A stretch of 64,000 nt of DNA from Paenibacillus cellulosilyticus (GTDB taxonomy: Bacteria > Bacillota > Bacilli > Paenibacillales > Paenibacillaceae): assembly GCF_003182255.1 (NCBI RefSeq), contig NZ_QGTQ01000001.1, positions 1 to 64,000 of the forward strand, written 5' to 3'. The position numbers and the translations under genes were made by a program. Positions 20,512 through 29,954 of the stretch are shown here, piece after piece (within the stretch, counting starts at the first letter, position 1; each line of letters begins with the position of its first letter). The notes below the pieces were generated by a model, which was not told where the DNA came from, made no database searches, and worked only from the letters and a program-made list of their open reading frames with translations.

Positions 20512-20628
20512 CACCTCTATTGTTCGTTGCAACAAGCATAAGCGCATTCGATTCCGAAATCGTCATCATTAAGAGGGAACTAAATTTACACTTATATACA
20601 ACCTTAGTTATAGAATCTGACTGTCAGC

Positions 20629-20680
20629 AAAAAGAATAGCCAATCAGACTGCCGCTTCATAAGCTGCTGTCTGATTAGCT
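20629..20680 (-). terminator. Terminator of uvrBA
   Basis: Long imperfect hairpin (AGC-AATCAGAC-GC-GC paired with GC-GC-GTCTGATT-GCT, 20638-20680). On the minus strand it is followed by ATTCTTTTTG. It lies 20 nt after the uvrA stop. Confidence 0.88.
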
Positions 20681-20700
20681 CTCGCTCATACTACTTTAAC

Positions 20701-23589
20701 TTAATCCGCTGCACCTGCAGCTACCGATTGTTCCGTCTCACGGCGTTTGACCGTCCGTTCGCGATCGCGCTCCAGAACGGGCTTGAGATACTTGCCGGTG
20801 TACGAACCCTCCACCTTCACAAGCGCCTCCGGCGCACCGGCTGCAACGATCGTACCGCCGCCATTGCCGCCCTCCGGACCGAGGTCGATCAAATAGTCAG
20901 CCGTCTTGATGACGTCGAGATTGTGCTCGATAACGAGCACCGACTCCCCGCTGTCAACCAAGCGATGCAGCACCTGCAGCAGACGGTCGATGTCATCAAC
21001 GTGCAGACCTGTCGTTGGCTCGTCAAGAATGTACATCGTCTTGCCCGTGCTGCGGCGGTACAGCTCGGCTGCCAGCTTCACGCGCTGTGCTTCACCACCG
21101 GACAACGTCGTTGCAGCCTGACCGAGCCGCATATAGCCTAGACCTACATCGAACAACGTCTGCATCTTACGATGAATACGCGGAATGTTGCGGAAGAACT
21201 CCACTGCATCCTCAATCGTCAGCTCTAGCACTTCGGCAATGTTCAGCCCTTTGTACTTCACTTCGAGCGTCTCGCGGTTGTATCGTTTGCCTTTGCACAC
21301 TTCGCATGGCACATAGACGTCCGGCAGGAAGTGCATCTCGATCTTGATAATACCGTCGCCACGGCAAGCTTCACATCGTCCGCCCTTCACGTTAAAGCTG
21401 AAGCGACCCTTCTTGTAGCCGCGCACCTTCGCTTCGTTCGTGTTGGCGAATACATCGCGAATATCGTCGAATACGCCTGTATAAGTCGCTGGGTTCGAGC
21501 GCGGCGTACGTCCGATCGGCGATTGGTCGATATCGATGACTTTCTCGACATTCTCCAAGCCGCGGATCTCCTTATGCTCACCTGGACGTACCTTCGCCCG
21601 ATTCAAGTCACGAGCAAGCGTCTTGTACAAAATTTCGTTAACGAGCGTCGACTTACCCGAGCCCGACACGCCTGTTACAGCCGTGAAGACGCCAAGCGGA
21701 ATCTTCACATTCAGGTTGCGCAGGTTGTTCTCCTTCGCTCCTCGAATCTCGAGCCACTTGTCGGTTGTAGCACGGCGCTCCAATGGCACCTCGATAAACT
21801 TCCTGCCGCTCAAGTAAGCACCTGTAAGCGAGTTCTCATCCGCCATTACTTCAGCCGGTGTACCTTGCGACATGACTTGACCACCATGGATACCAGCACC
21901 TGGACCAATATCGATAATGTAGTCCGCCGCCATCATCGTATCCTCGTCATGCTCAACGACGATCAACGTATTGCCGAGGTCGCGCATATGCTCCAACGTC
22001 TGAATGAGTCGGTCGTTGTCGCGCTGATGCAAGCCGATACTCGGTTCGTCGAGAATGTACAGGACGCCCATCAAGCTCGATCCGATCTGCGTCGCAAGCC
22101 GGATACGCTGCGCCTCGCCGCCAGACAGCGTGCCTGCTGCACGGCTGAGCGACAAATATTGAAGGCCGACGTTCACCAGGAAGCCAAGCCGGCCATTAAT
22201 TTCTTTCAGGATCAGGTTCGCGATCGTCAAATCCTTCTCGCTTAGACTTACTTCTTCGAAGAAACGCTGCGCCTCGCCAATCGAGAGTGACGTCACGTAG
22301 GCGATGTTCTTATGATCAACCGTGACAGCCAAGCTTTCCTTGCGAAGGCGGTCGCCCTTGCAGCTGCTGCATGGCTTCGCAGCCATATAGCCTTCGATGA
22401 TTTCGCGCATCGCCTCGGAAGCGGTATCCCGGTAGCGGCGTTCCAGGTTATGAACGATGCCTTCGAACGCAACGAGCGCTTCCTTCCGATGACCGAAATC
22501 ATTCTCATATTTGAACTTCACGAGCTCGCCGCCCGTTCCGTACAACAGCTTCTTCATCTGCTCGGACGTCAGCTCGCTAACCGGAACAGTGCGCGAAATG
22601 CCGTAATGCTGGCACACCGCTGCCAGGAACTGCGGATAATAGTTCGACGTACTGCCGGCCCATGCCTCGAACGCGCCATCTTCGATCGACTTGGACGGAT
22701 CCGTCACGAGCAGGTCTGGATCGACAATCATCTTCGCACCGAGACCATCACACTCTGGGCACGCACCGAACGGACTGTTGAAAGAGAACATACGCGGGGC
22801 AAGCTCATCGATGCTAAAGCCGCATTCCGGGCAAGCCAGATTCGAGCTGAACATGAGCTCTTCCTTCTCCATCACATCGACGATAACTTTGCCTTCTGCC
22901 AGCTTAAGCGCCGTCTCAAGCGAATCGGCCAAGCGCGTTTGCACGTCGGACTTCACGACGATCCGGTCGACCACAACTTCGATGGAGTGCTTCTTGTTCT
23001 TCTCGAGCACGATCTCTTCGCCGCCGAGCTCGCGAATCTCGCCGTCAATCCGTACGCGCACAAAGCCCTGCTTCTGCACGTCCTGCAGCAGCTTCGTATG
23101 CTCGCCCTTGCGGCCGGAGACGATCGGCGCGAGAATCTGCAGACGCGTCCGTTCTGGATATTCCATAATGCGGTCGACCATCTGCTCGACCGTCTGCGAC
23201 GTAATCTCAATGCCATGCTCTGGGCAGTGAGGCTTGCCGACTCGTGCGAACAGAAGCCGCAAATAATCGTAAATCTCCGTTACTGTACCTACCGTCGAGC
23301 GCGGGTTGCGGCTCGTCGTCTTCTGGTCGATTGAGATAGCCGGCGACAAGCCGTCGATGGAATCGACGTCCGGCTTCTCCATCTGACCAAGAAACTGCCG
23401 CGCGTAAGCAGACAGCGACTCGACGTACCGCCGCTGTCCTTCCGCGTAGATCGTATCGAACGCAAGCGATGATTTGCCCGAGCCGCTAAGGCCTGTAAGC
23501 ACGACGAATTTGTCGCGCGGAATCGTCACGTCGATATTTTTCAAATTGTGGGCTCTCGCCCCCTTAATTACTATGCGATCGCTGGCCAC
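20701..23589 (-). CDS. uvrA: Excinuclease ABC subunit A
   Basis: Damage-sensing ATPase of nucleotide excision repair. 962 residues with two ABC modules: Walker [10 protein letters not shown] (about 32-40) and GVSGSGKST (about 640-648). Signature motifs [12 protein letters not shown] and [12 protein letters not shown], plus zinc-finger cysteines [11 protein letters not shown] and CEACRGDG...CEVCKGKRY. The C-terminus is a basic and acidic tail. It is 68 bp downstream of uvrB and shares its LexA-controlled promoter. Confidence 0.98.
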   Translation of the reverse strand: MASDRIVIKGARAHNLKNIDVTIPRDKFVVLTGLSGSGKSSLAFDTIYAEGQRRYVESLSAYARQFLGQMEKPDVDSIDGLSPAISIDQKTTSRNPRSTVGTVTEIYDYLRLLFARVGKPHCPEHGIEITSQTVEQMVDRIMEYPERTRLQILAPIVSGRKGEHTKLLQDVQKQGFVRVRIDGEIRELGGEEIVLEKNKKHSIEVVVDRIVVKSDVQTRLADSLETALKLAEGKVIVDVMEKEELMFSSNLACPECGFSIDELAPRMFSFNSPFGACPECDGLGAKMIVDPDLLVTDPSKSIEDGAFEAWAGSTSNYYPQFLAAVCQHYGISRTVPVSELTSEQMKKLLYGTGGELVKFKYENDFGHRKEALVAFEGIVHNLERRYRDTASEAMREIIEGYMAAKPCSSCKGDRLRKESLAVTVDHKNIAYVTSLSIGEAQRFFEEVSLSEKDLTIANLILKEINGRLGFLVNVGLQYLSLSRAAGTLSGGEAQRIRLATQIGSSLMGVLYILDEPSIGLHQRDNDRLIQTLEHMRDLGNTLIVVEHDEDTMMAADYIIDIGPGAGIHGGQVMSQGTPAEVMADENSLTGAYLSGRKFIEVPLERRATTDKWLEIRGAKENNLRNLNVKIPLGVFTAVTGVSGSGKSTLVNEILYKTLARDLNRAKVRPGEHKEIRGLENVEKVIDIDQSPIGRTPRSNPATYTGVFDDIRDVFANTNEAKVRGYKKGRFSFNVKGGRCEACRGDGIIKIEMHFLPDVYVPCEVCKGKRYNRETLEVKYKGLNIAEVLELTIEDAVEFFRNIPRIHRKMQTLFDVGLGYMRLGQAATTLSGGEAQRVKLAAELYRRSTGKTMYILDEPTTGLHVDDIDRLLQVLHRLVDSGESVLVIEHNLDVIKTADYLIDLGPEGGNGGGTIVAAGAPEALVKVEGSYTGKYLKPVLERDRERTVKRRETEQSVAAGAAD

Positions 23590-23657
23590 TGCTGCTCCAC
23601 CCTTCTATTCCCCTCTAGATAACCGTACGTCGTCCTACCCATTATATCTATCCAAAA

Positions 23658-25661
23658 TCAGTCGCCTTCCGCACGCAGCTCCAGCAGCGCATCACGCAGC
23701 TCCGCGGCACGCTCGAACTGGAGATTCTTCGCTGCGTCTTTCATCTCGGCCTCTAGGCGCTGAATAACCGACTGACGCTCTTTCTTCGACAGCTTGCCTC
23801 CGGCACCTGTGCCGGTCAAGTAATCTGCCTTCTGCTCCGCGACCTTCGTCGCTTCGATAACATCATGTATCTTCTTGCGTATCGTCTGCGGCGTAATACC
23901 GTGCTTCTCGTTGTAAGCGAGCTGAATGGTACGACGGCGTTCCGTCTCTTTGATCGCCTTATCCATAGAGTCGGTAATCTTGTCGCCGTACATAATAACG
24001 CGTCCGTCTGCGTTACGCGCCGCCCGGCCGATCGTCTGAATGAGCGAGCGTTCCGACCGCAGGAAGCCTTCCTTATCTGCATCGAGAATAGCGACTAACG
24101 TCACCTCTGGCAAATCCAGACCTTCCCGCAGCAGGTTGATGCCGACGAGCACATGGAATGCACCCAGACGCAAATCACGCAAAATCTGCATTCGCTCCAG
24201 CGTCTTAATATCCGAGTGCATATAGCGCACCTTAATGCCAACGTCCTTGAAGTAATCCGTTAAGTCCTCCGCCATCTTCTTCGTCAGCGTCGTGACGAGC
24301 ACGCGCTCATCCTTCGCAATCCGTTCCCGAATCTCGCCGAGCAGATCATCGATCTGTCCTTTCGTTGGACGCACTTCGATCACAGGATCGATAAGACCCG
24401 TTGGACGGATAATTTGCTGTACCATCTCTGGACAATGCTCAAGCTCATAAGGGCCCGGCGTTGCCGAGACATAAATCATCTGACCCGCCTTCTCCTCAAA
24501 CTCCTCGAACCGAAGCGGCCGATTGTCCAGCGCTGATGGCAGACGGAAGCCGTGATCAACGAGCACTTCTTTACGCGCGCGGTCCCCGTTGTACATCGCT
24601 CGGATCTGAGGCAGCGTCACATGAGACTCATCAATAACGATTAACATATCATCGGGAAAATAATCCATCAGCGTATACGGCGTTGCGCCGCGTTCGCGGA
24701 ACGTTAGCGGTCCCGAGTAGTTCTCGATGCCGGAGCAGAAGCCCATCTCCTGCATCATCTCGATATCGTAGCGCGTCCGCTGCTCCAGCCGCTGCGCTTC
24801 GAGCAGCTTGTTCTGCGAGCGCAGCTCCTCCAGCCGTTCCTCCAGCTCACGCTCAATGTTGACGAGCGCCCGCTTCATCGTCTCTTCCTGCGTTACGAAG
24901 TGAGAAGCCGGGAAGATCGCGATATGATCGCGTGTACCAACTATCTCACCCGTCAGTACGTCAATCTCGGTAATCCGCTCGATCTCGTCGCCGAACAGCT
25001 CAACCCGAATGGCACGTTCATTGTTGGCTACTGGGAAAATCTCGACAACATCGCCGCGTACGCGGAATGTACCACGGATGAAGTTAATGTCGTTGCGCTG
25101 ATATTGAATATCGACCAGCTTATGCAGAATCGCATCGCGTGACTTCTCCATACCGACGCGCAGCGACAGCACAAGGCTGCCGTACTCAGAAGGCGAACCG
25201 AGGCCGTAGATGCAGGACACGCTGGCCACGATAATAACGTCGCGCCGTTCGAATAGCGAGCTTGTCGCCGAGTGACGAAGCTTATCGATCTCATCGTTAA
25301 TGCTCGAATCTTTCTCGATATACGTATCCGTCGACGGAATGTACGCTTCCGGCTGGAAGTAGTCGTAGTAGCTGACGAAATACGATACGGCATTCTCCGG
25401 GAAAAACTCTTGAAATTCGCTGCACAGCTGCGCCGCCAGCGTCTTGTTATGCGCGATGACAAGCGTCGGCCGATTCAGCTTCGCGATCGCATTGGCAATC
25501 GTAAACGTCTTACCTGTACCGGTCGCACCAAGCAGCGTCTGAAACCGCTCGCCGTTCTCTACTCCCTCCACCAGCTGACGGATTGCCTCCGGCTGATCGC
25601 CCTGTGGCGTATAGCCCGACATCAGCTTGAAGGACTTATTCGATCGTTCTGCAAATTCCAT
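23658..25661 (-). CDS. uvrB: Excinuclease ABC subunit B
   Basis: Helicase-like subunit that verifies damage and recruits UvrC. 667 residues. Walker [14 protein letters not shown] (about 42-54), beta-hairpin region with [20 protein letters not shown] (about 94-113), DESH box in [11 protein letters not shown], motif [11 protein letters not shown], and a C-terminal UVR coiled coil ([20 protein letters not shown]). GGGAGGTGG precedes the ATG at 25661. First gene of uvrBA. Confidence 0.98.
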   Translation of the reverse strand: MEFAERSNKSFKLMSGYTPQGDQPEAIRQLVEGVENGERFQTLLGATGTGKTFTIANAIAKLNRPTLVIAHNKTLAAQLCSEFQEFFPENAVSYFVSYYDYFQPEAYIPSTDTYIEKDSSINDEIDKLRHSATSSLFERRDVIIVASVSCIYGLGSPSEYGSLVLSLRVGMEKSRDAILHKLVDIQYQRNDINFIRGTFRVRGDVVEIFPVANNERAIRVELFGDEIERITEIDVLTGEIVGTRDHIAIFPASHFVTQEETMKRALVNIERELEERLEELRSQNKLLEAQRLEQRTRYDIEMMQEMGFCSGIENYSGPLTFRERGATPYTLMDYFPDDMLIVIDESHVTLPQIRAMYNGDRARKEVLVDHGFRLPSALDNRPLRFEEFEEKAGQMIYVSATPGPYELEHCPEMVQQIIRPTGLIDPVIEVRPTKGQIDDLLGEIRERIAKDERVLVTTLTKKMAEDLTDYFKDVGIKVRYMHSDIKTLERMQILRDLRLGAFHVLVGINLLREGLDLPEVTLVAILDADKEGFLRSERSLIQTIGRAARNADGRVIMYGDKITDSMDKAIKETERRRTIQLAYNEKHGITPQTIRKKIHDVIEATKVAEQKADYLTGTGAGGKLSKKERQSVIQRLEAEMKDAAKNLQFERAAELRDALLELRAEGD

Positions 25662-25734
25662 GCGTATCGGTCCACCTCCCTGCTTTTTTTGCTTATAAAA
25701 TGTATGGTATCGCTATAGTTAGCGAACGGGCACT

Positions 25735-25748
25735 CGAATGTGTGTTCC
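25735..25748 (-). promoter_or_regulatory. LexA (SOS) box of uvrBA
   Basis: On the plus strand the site reads CGAATGTGTGTTCC, 13 of 14 positions matching the Bacillus LexA/DinR consensus CGAACRNRYGTTYC. It starts 6 bp downstream of the -10 hexamer, over the expected transcription start, where LexA would block initiation. Confidence 0.82.
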
Positions 25749-25753
25749 CATTC

Positions 25754-25782
25754 ATTATATCGTTTTCCATATGCGGTTGCAA
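25754..25782 (-). promoter_or_regulatory. Promoter of uvrBA
   Basis: Minus strand has TTGCAA (25777-25782), a 17-nt spacer and TATAAT (25754-25759). The start codon lies about 93 bp downstream. Confidence 0.8.
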
Positions 25783-25883
25783 TTTGAATGTGCGCATACG
25801 GGCGAATCGAACGGCATGAGAAAACCTCTATCGAGGCCTTTCGAAGATGAGCGACCGCGTTTAGATGTTGGTTTTATCGCCAA

Positions 25884-25928
25884 TAAGAATTGGTATTTTC
25901 GAGAGACCCGAAAATACCAATTCTTATG
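25884..25928. other. Long perfect hairpin between uvrB and the MMPL gene
   Basis: A 19-bp perfect stem (ATAAGAATTGGTATTTTCG with its complement; arms 25884-25902 and 25910-25928) and a 7-nt loop. It stands directly beyond the MMPL terminator. No T-tract follows in either direction within a few bases; it may be a back-up terminator or processing site. Nothing else was found in 25783-25883. Confidence 0.6.
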
Positions 25929-25934
25929 TGGTAA

Positions 25935-25966
25935 TAAAAGCGCGTGCCTTATGCAGCACGCGCTTG
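25935..25966 (-). terminator. Terminator of the marR-MMPL operon
   Basis: Stem AAGCGCGTGC and GCACGCGCTT (25939-25948 and 25957-25966). On the minus strand TTTTATTACC follows, the first two T's being part of the stem. It lies 29 nt after the MMPL stop. Confidence 0.9.
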
Positions 25967-25994
25967 ATTGATATTCGGAGAACTACTTCCCTTA

Positions 25995-28900
25995 TTATAC
26001 CGTCGAATCCTGTGCCCGCCCTGTGCCATGACTACCTTGACGCGGACCCTGACGCCCTTCCACAGATGTTCCCGGAAGATTCGAATGACCTGCATCTGCA
26101 TCCGAACGACGCATGAACGGCCAATAGTTTGCTTCGCCGAACATCCGAACCATGACCGGAATGAACAACGGCAGCATAATGAGTGCATACATGAACAGTC
26201 CACATAGAACAATGGTTGCGATCTGAAGCAGCGACATAACCCCCGACGGTAGCATCGCCGCGAACGTGCCGCCCAGAATAACCGCTGCGGACATGATGAC
26301 CGTCCCCATCCGTTTCATTGCCTCTAGAATTGCCTCTGTTGGCGGCAGATGACGATACTCCTTGAATCGATCCATCAAGAAAATACTGTAGTCGATGCCA
26401 AGCGCCACGAGCATAACGAAGCCGAAGAATGGCACGGCCCAGCTAACGCCCGTATAGCCCAGCCAGCGTACAAATATGATTTCCGTTACTGCCATTGCCG
26501 TATAGAACGTCACCATCAGCGAAGCGATCAAGTACAGCGGCATGACGATCGAACGGAACAGAAGAATCAATACGATTCCGATACCGATCAACATGAACAT
26601 GACAGTCTTCGAATAGTCCTCATCGGAAATACCGTTCAAATCATGGTTGTAGCTCGTAACGCCGCCCACTTCATAGTGAGCCGACTCGAACGATGTACCT
26701 TGCAGACCACGTGCGACAGCCGATTTGAGCGCATCGATCTGATTCATCGTTTCCAGCTCATACGGATTGCCGTCAAAAATAACATCGAACTTCACCGTGC
26801 GGCGATCCGGCGACATATAGACGTCAACCGCTTGTTCGAACTGTTCATTCTGCGAAGCCTGCTCCGGAATGAACCAGCCCGTCAGCCCTTTGTTCGGGGA
26901 GGACGACAACTCTGTCAAATATCCTTCAGCCGAACCCAATCCGTCCGTTACCTGCTTCAAGCCGTCAACACTCTGATCGAGACCATCCGTCAGCTGCGTC
27001 AATTGGCCGTTCAGCTCCGAGAAGCCGCTTGCCAACTGCTTCTGGCCGTTAGCCAGCTGATCGAGTCCCGTCTGCATCTCTGGCAGTTTCGAGATGACAG
27101 CGCCCTGTCCTTGCGCTGCCTGATCCAGTCCGACCTGCAGCTTCGCAATGCCTGTGATGAGCGATTGCAGCCCTTGTACCAGCGCCTGCTGACCATCGGC
27201 TGCCTGCTTCAAGCCGGCATTCGCAGCGTCCAGTCCTTGCGACAAGCCAGCTAGCTGACCATTAAGCTGCTTCGTCTGCGTGCTCAACTGATCCGCGTCG
27301 GTTTGCAGCTTACGAACGGCGCCAAGCGCCTTTTGATAAGCCGCATCATTCGCGAGCTCTGGATACTGGTCGGTCAAACCACTCAGATCGGAGTCGACAT
27401 CAGCAAGCCCGGATGCCAGCTTCGCCTGCTCAGATGCAATCCCAATGTAGCCAGTAGAAAGCTGCGTCACACCGTCGCCTAACTGACTGTAACTGCTCTC
27501 CAGCTGATTCGCTGCATCCGCCAGCTTCTGAGCGTTCTGGCGAACCTGCTCGAGACCAGCTTGCAGATCTTTGGCGCCAGTCGAGCCGTCTTTCATTCCT
27601 TGTTGAATACGTGTGAGCCCTGCGGACAGCTCGTTAATACCTGCTTTCAGTGCCAGTGTACCGTCCGTTAGCTTACCAGCACCGTCTGCTGCTTCTTTCA
27701 GCTTTGGCGCATTGTCGCTAAGCTGCTTGCTCGCATCCGATAGACCATCGCCTATCGTCGTCAGACCTTCACCGCTTTTGCCAAGACCATCCTGCAGTGT
27801 TCCTACTTGATCCGATACGAGGAAGTCTTCCGGCGCCTCGCCTGTCGGCCTCGTTGCACTACGAACCGTACCGACCCCTGGCACTTGCGCAAGCGCACGG
27901 CTTACCTGCTCGACAACCGCGAGCCCATTCGTGTCCCCCATAGGCGTATCCGACTGCACAACAACCGTTGTTGGCAGCGTCTCACCTGGACCAAAGCCGT
28001 CTGCGACAAGGTTGAACGCTTTGACCGAATCATATTTCTCACCAATCTCATCAAGCGAGTTGAACGAGATCGAGCCCTTGTACGCCGTAAGCGCAGGAAC
28101 GATCAACACGAGGAGTATGACGAGCGCCCATAGCGGGCGTTTCAACGAAAACGAACCAACTGCCCCCCACAGCTTGCTCTCCTTGTGCTCCAGCGATCCT
28201 CTAGCCGGCCAGAACAACGCATTCCCGAATACGGAGAGGAAGAAGGGTACGAGCGTGAACAACGCAATCAGCATAACCGCTACGCCGACTGCCACTGCAA
28301 CTGCCGAGCGATACAACACGAATGTCGAGAAGCCGATCGAAGCGAAGCCAACGAACACGGCCAAGCCCGAGAACAGCACCGTGCGGCCCGCTGTGCGGTA
28401 TGTCTCGACAATTGCTTCGTCCCGGTCACCAAGACGAATCAGTTCCTCTTTATACCGACTAATCAACAGGATGCAGTAGTCCGTTCCTATGCCGAACAGT
28501 ACCGCGACCATGAAGATCTGCGTAAAGTTCGACAATGGGAAATCCATATATTTGACGAGGTATGCGACAACCGACTGCGACGTCAGATAGCTGAAGCCGA
28601 CAGCCAGCAGCGGTACAAGCGGTGCAATCGCCGAGCGGAACACGAGGAACAGAATGACGAGAATGAAGCCCACCGTAATAAGCTCCGTTTTCTTCAATCC
28701 TTCCTGAGAGCTCTGAACGACGTCCTCACCGATGACCCAGCCACCCGTTAAGTAATGATCAACCTTCACATCAGAAAGCGCCTCGTTAAGCGAATCGCTC
28801 ATTTCCTTCGGAAGGCGTCCCTCCTCCTTCACCTTCACAAGCGCGATGACCGTCGCCTTATCCTTCGAGACAAGCTGACTTTCTAATTCCTTCGTCTGAA

Positions 28901-29228
28901 AATGTGTCGTGACCTGCGTAACGCCATACTGCTCACCGTTGTCGGTCAGCTTCTGAAGCGCCTGCTGCGCCTGCGACAGATCCTCGTCCGTCAATCCGCC
29001 TTCACGATGGAATACGACGACCGTCGAGTCGGTCTTCCCTTCCCCATCCTGCCCTTCCAAGCTGCTCAGCAGCTTAGAGGCCTCAGAGGAGGAGTAGCCG
29101 TCAGGCACGCTAATCTGCCCTTTATCCCGTACAAGATCCTCCATGTTCGGTGCGGACAACATTAGCCCAGCCGCAACGGCAAGCCACAGCACAAGCACCA
29201 GCCATTTGAACCGTAATACCGTTCTCAT
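25995..29228 (-). CDS. MMPL/RND-family membrane transporter
   Basis: 1077 residues, two RND-type membrane halves. The N-terminal half has one helix (WLVLVLWLAVAAGLML), an extracellular loop and five helices including GIGTDYCILLISRYKEE (about 245-261). The C-terminal half repeats this with ALGIDYSIFLMDRFKEYR (about 960-977); the Asp-Tyr pairs are the family's expected proton-relay residues. Between them (about 480-830) is a long extracellular stretch full of heptad-like LxxGLxxAxxG repeats, likely an extended coiled coil. Likely role is export of a lipid or drug-like compound. It is 26 bp after a marR gene, so control by that repressor is inferred. Confidence 0.92.
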   Translation of the reverse strand: MRTVLRFKWLVLVLWLAVAAGLMLSAPNMEDLVRDKGQISVPDGYSSSEASKLLSSLEGQDGEGKTDSTVVVFHREGGLTDEDLSQAQQALQKLTDNGEQYGVTQVTTHFQTKELESQLVSKDKATVIALVKVKEEGRLPKEMSDSLNEALSDVKVDHYLTGGWVIGEDVVQSSQEGLKKTELITVGFILVILFLVFRSAIAPLVPLLAVGFSYLTSQSVVAYLVKYMDFPLSNFTQIFMVAVLFGIGTDYCILLISRYKEELIRLGDRDEAIVETYRTAGRTVLFSGLAVFVGFASIGFSTFVLYRSAVAVAVGVAVMLIALFTLVPFFLSVFGNALFWPARGSLEHKESKLWGAVGSFSLKRPLWALVILLVLIVPALTAYKGSISFNSLDEIGEKYDSVKAFNLVADGFGPGETLPTTVVVQSDTPMGDTNGLAVVEQVSRALAQVPGVGTVRSATRPTGEAPEDFLVSDQVGTLQDGLGKSGEGLTTIGDGLSDASKQLSDNAPKLKEAADGAGKLTDGTLALKAGINELSAGLTRIQQGMKDGSTGAKDLQAGLEQVRQNAQKLADAANQLESSYSQLGDGVTQLSTGYIGIASEQAKLASGLADVDSDLSGLTDQYPELANDAAYQKALGAVRKLQTDADQLSTQTKQLNGQLAGLSQGLDAANAGLKQAADGQQALVQGLQSLITGIAKLQVGLDQAAQGQGAVISKLPEMQTGLDQLANGQKQLASGFSELNGQLTQLTDGLDQSVDGLKQVTDGLGSAEGYLTELSSSPNKGLTGWFIPEQASQNEQFEQAVDVYMSPDRRTVKFDVIFDGNPYELETMNQIDALKSAVARGLQGTSFESAHYEVGGVTSYNHDLNGISDEDYSKTVMFMLIGIGIVLILLFRSIVMPLYLIASLMVTFYTAMAVTEIIFVRWLGYTGVSWAVPFFGFVMLVALGIDYSIFLMDRFKEYRHLPPTEAILEAMKRMGTVIMSAAVILGGTFAAMLPSGVMSLLQIATIVLCGLFMYALIMLPLFIPVMVRMFGEANYWPFMRRSDADAGHSNLPGTSVEGRQGPRQGSHGTGRAQDSTV

Positions 29229-29254
29229 TCTCCTATCCCCGCCTTTCTCTGTAT

Positions 29255-29722
29255 CTATCCTTCTTCTGACTCTGATCGCTCCCGTGCTTGAACGAGTGCA
29301 GCAGCAAGCCTCTCATATAGCTCGATAAAACCAAAAGCCTCGTCATCGGTAAAATGGCTCAAATACTGGCACAGCAGCTCCTCCAGCCTGCTATCGAACT
29401 GCCGCGTCAACCGCTCGCCTTCCGAAGTTGCTTTCAGGTAAGTGACACGTCGATCCTTCTCGTCAGGAACTCGCTCAATCAGCTTCTTATCGGACAGTCG
29501 GGTGACAATCGCTGTGATCGAGCTTTTGCCCACACAAAATACTTCCGCAAGCTCCGATGAGGTCGTACAGCCGTTCTCTCGCAAATAACGAAGCGCGAAG
29601 CTCTGATCCAGCGTCAGCTCATCAGGCAGCAGATCGCGGGTCAGCGCACTCAATCTGCGGTTAACCGTGAAGGAAGCTTCGAGGTATCGATCAATCAGCT
29701 TAGATAGTTGTTCTGTGTCCAT
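29255..29722 (-). CDS. MarR-family transcriptional regulator
   Basis: 155 residues with a winged helix-turn-helix (FALRYLRENGCTTSSELAEV, then GKSSITAIVTRLSDKKLIER and the wing DEKDRRVTYLKATSEG). MarR proteins bind as dimers to palindromes near their own promoter and often release on binding a small ligand. The gene precedes the MMPL transporter in one operon, the usual arrangement for a ligand-responsive efflux switch. AAAGGAGAG lies just before the ATG. The region upstream has inverted repeats that suit an autoregulatory operator. Confidence 0.93.
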   Translation of the reverse strand: MDTEQLSKLIDRYLEASFTVNRRLSALTRDLLPDELTLDQSFALRYLRENGCTTSSELAEVFCVGKSSITAIVTRLSDKKLIERVPDEKDRRVTYLKATSEGERLTRQFDSRLEELLCQYLSHFTDDEAFGFIELYERLAAALVQARERSESEEG

Positions 29723-29767
29723 CTTTCCACTCTCCTTTCACTATGTGTAGAACCATACGATAGTTTG

Positions 29768-29780
29768 TTCGACTGTCGAA
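29768..29780. promoter_or_regulatory. Candidate MarR operator
   Basis: Perfect palindrome TTCGACTGTCGAA, 46 bp upstream of the marR start. Nearby are related words (TCGAATGG, TCGAATAG) and a second inverted pair (ATAGTT...AACTAT, about 29796-29816). Several half-sites in 60 bp suggest repressor binding over the promoter. The promoter itself could not be fixed. Confidence 0.5.
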
Positions 29781-29884
29781 TGGTTTTATTATCGAATAGT
29801 TTCACTATTGAACTATATAGCAATAACCGATCCGATGTCAATATTAGACAGTGTGACAAATTAGCGAACAAATGATGCAAAAGC

Positions 29885-29928
29885 AAAAACCGCTCCCGCA
29901 TCGCCAAAAAGACGATAGCAGAGCGGTT
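29885..29928 (-). terminator. Terminator of the alpha-galactosidase gene
   Basis: Arms AACCGCTC and GAGCGGTT (29888-29895, 29921-29928) around a partly paired interior; on the minus strand GGTTTTTGCTTTTGC follows. Confidence 0.82.
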
Positions 29929-29954
29929 CTTATTTGCAGCTGTATAGAAGACAA

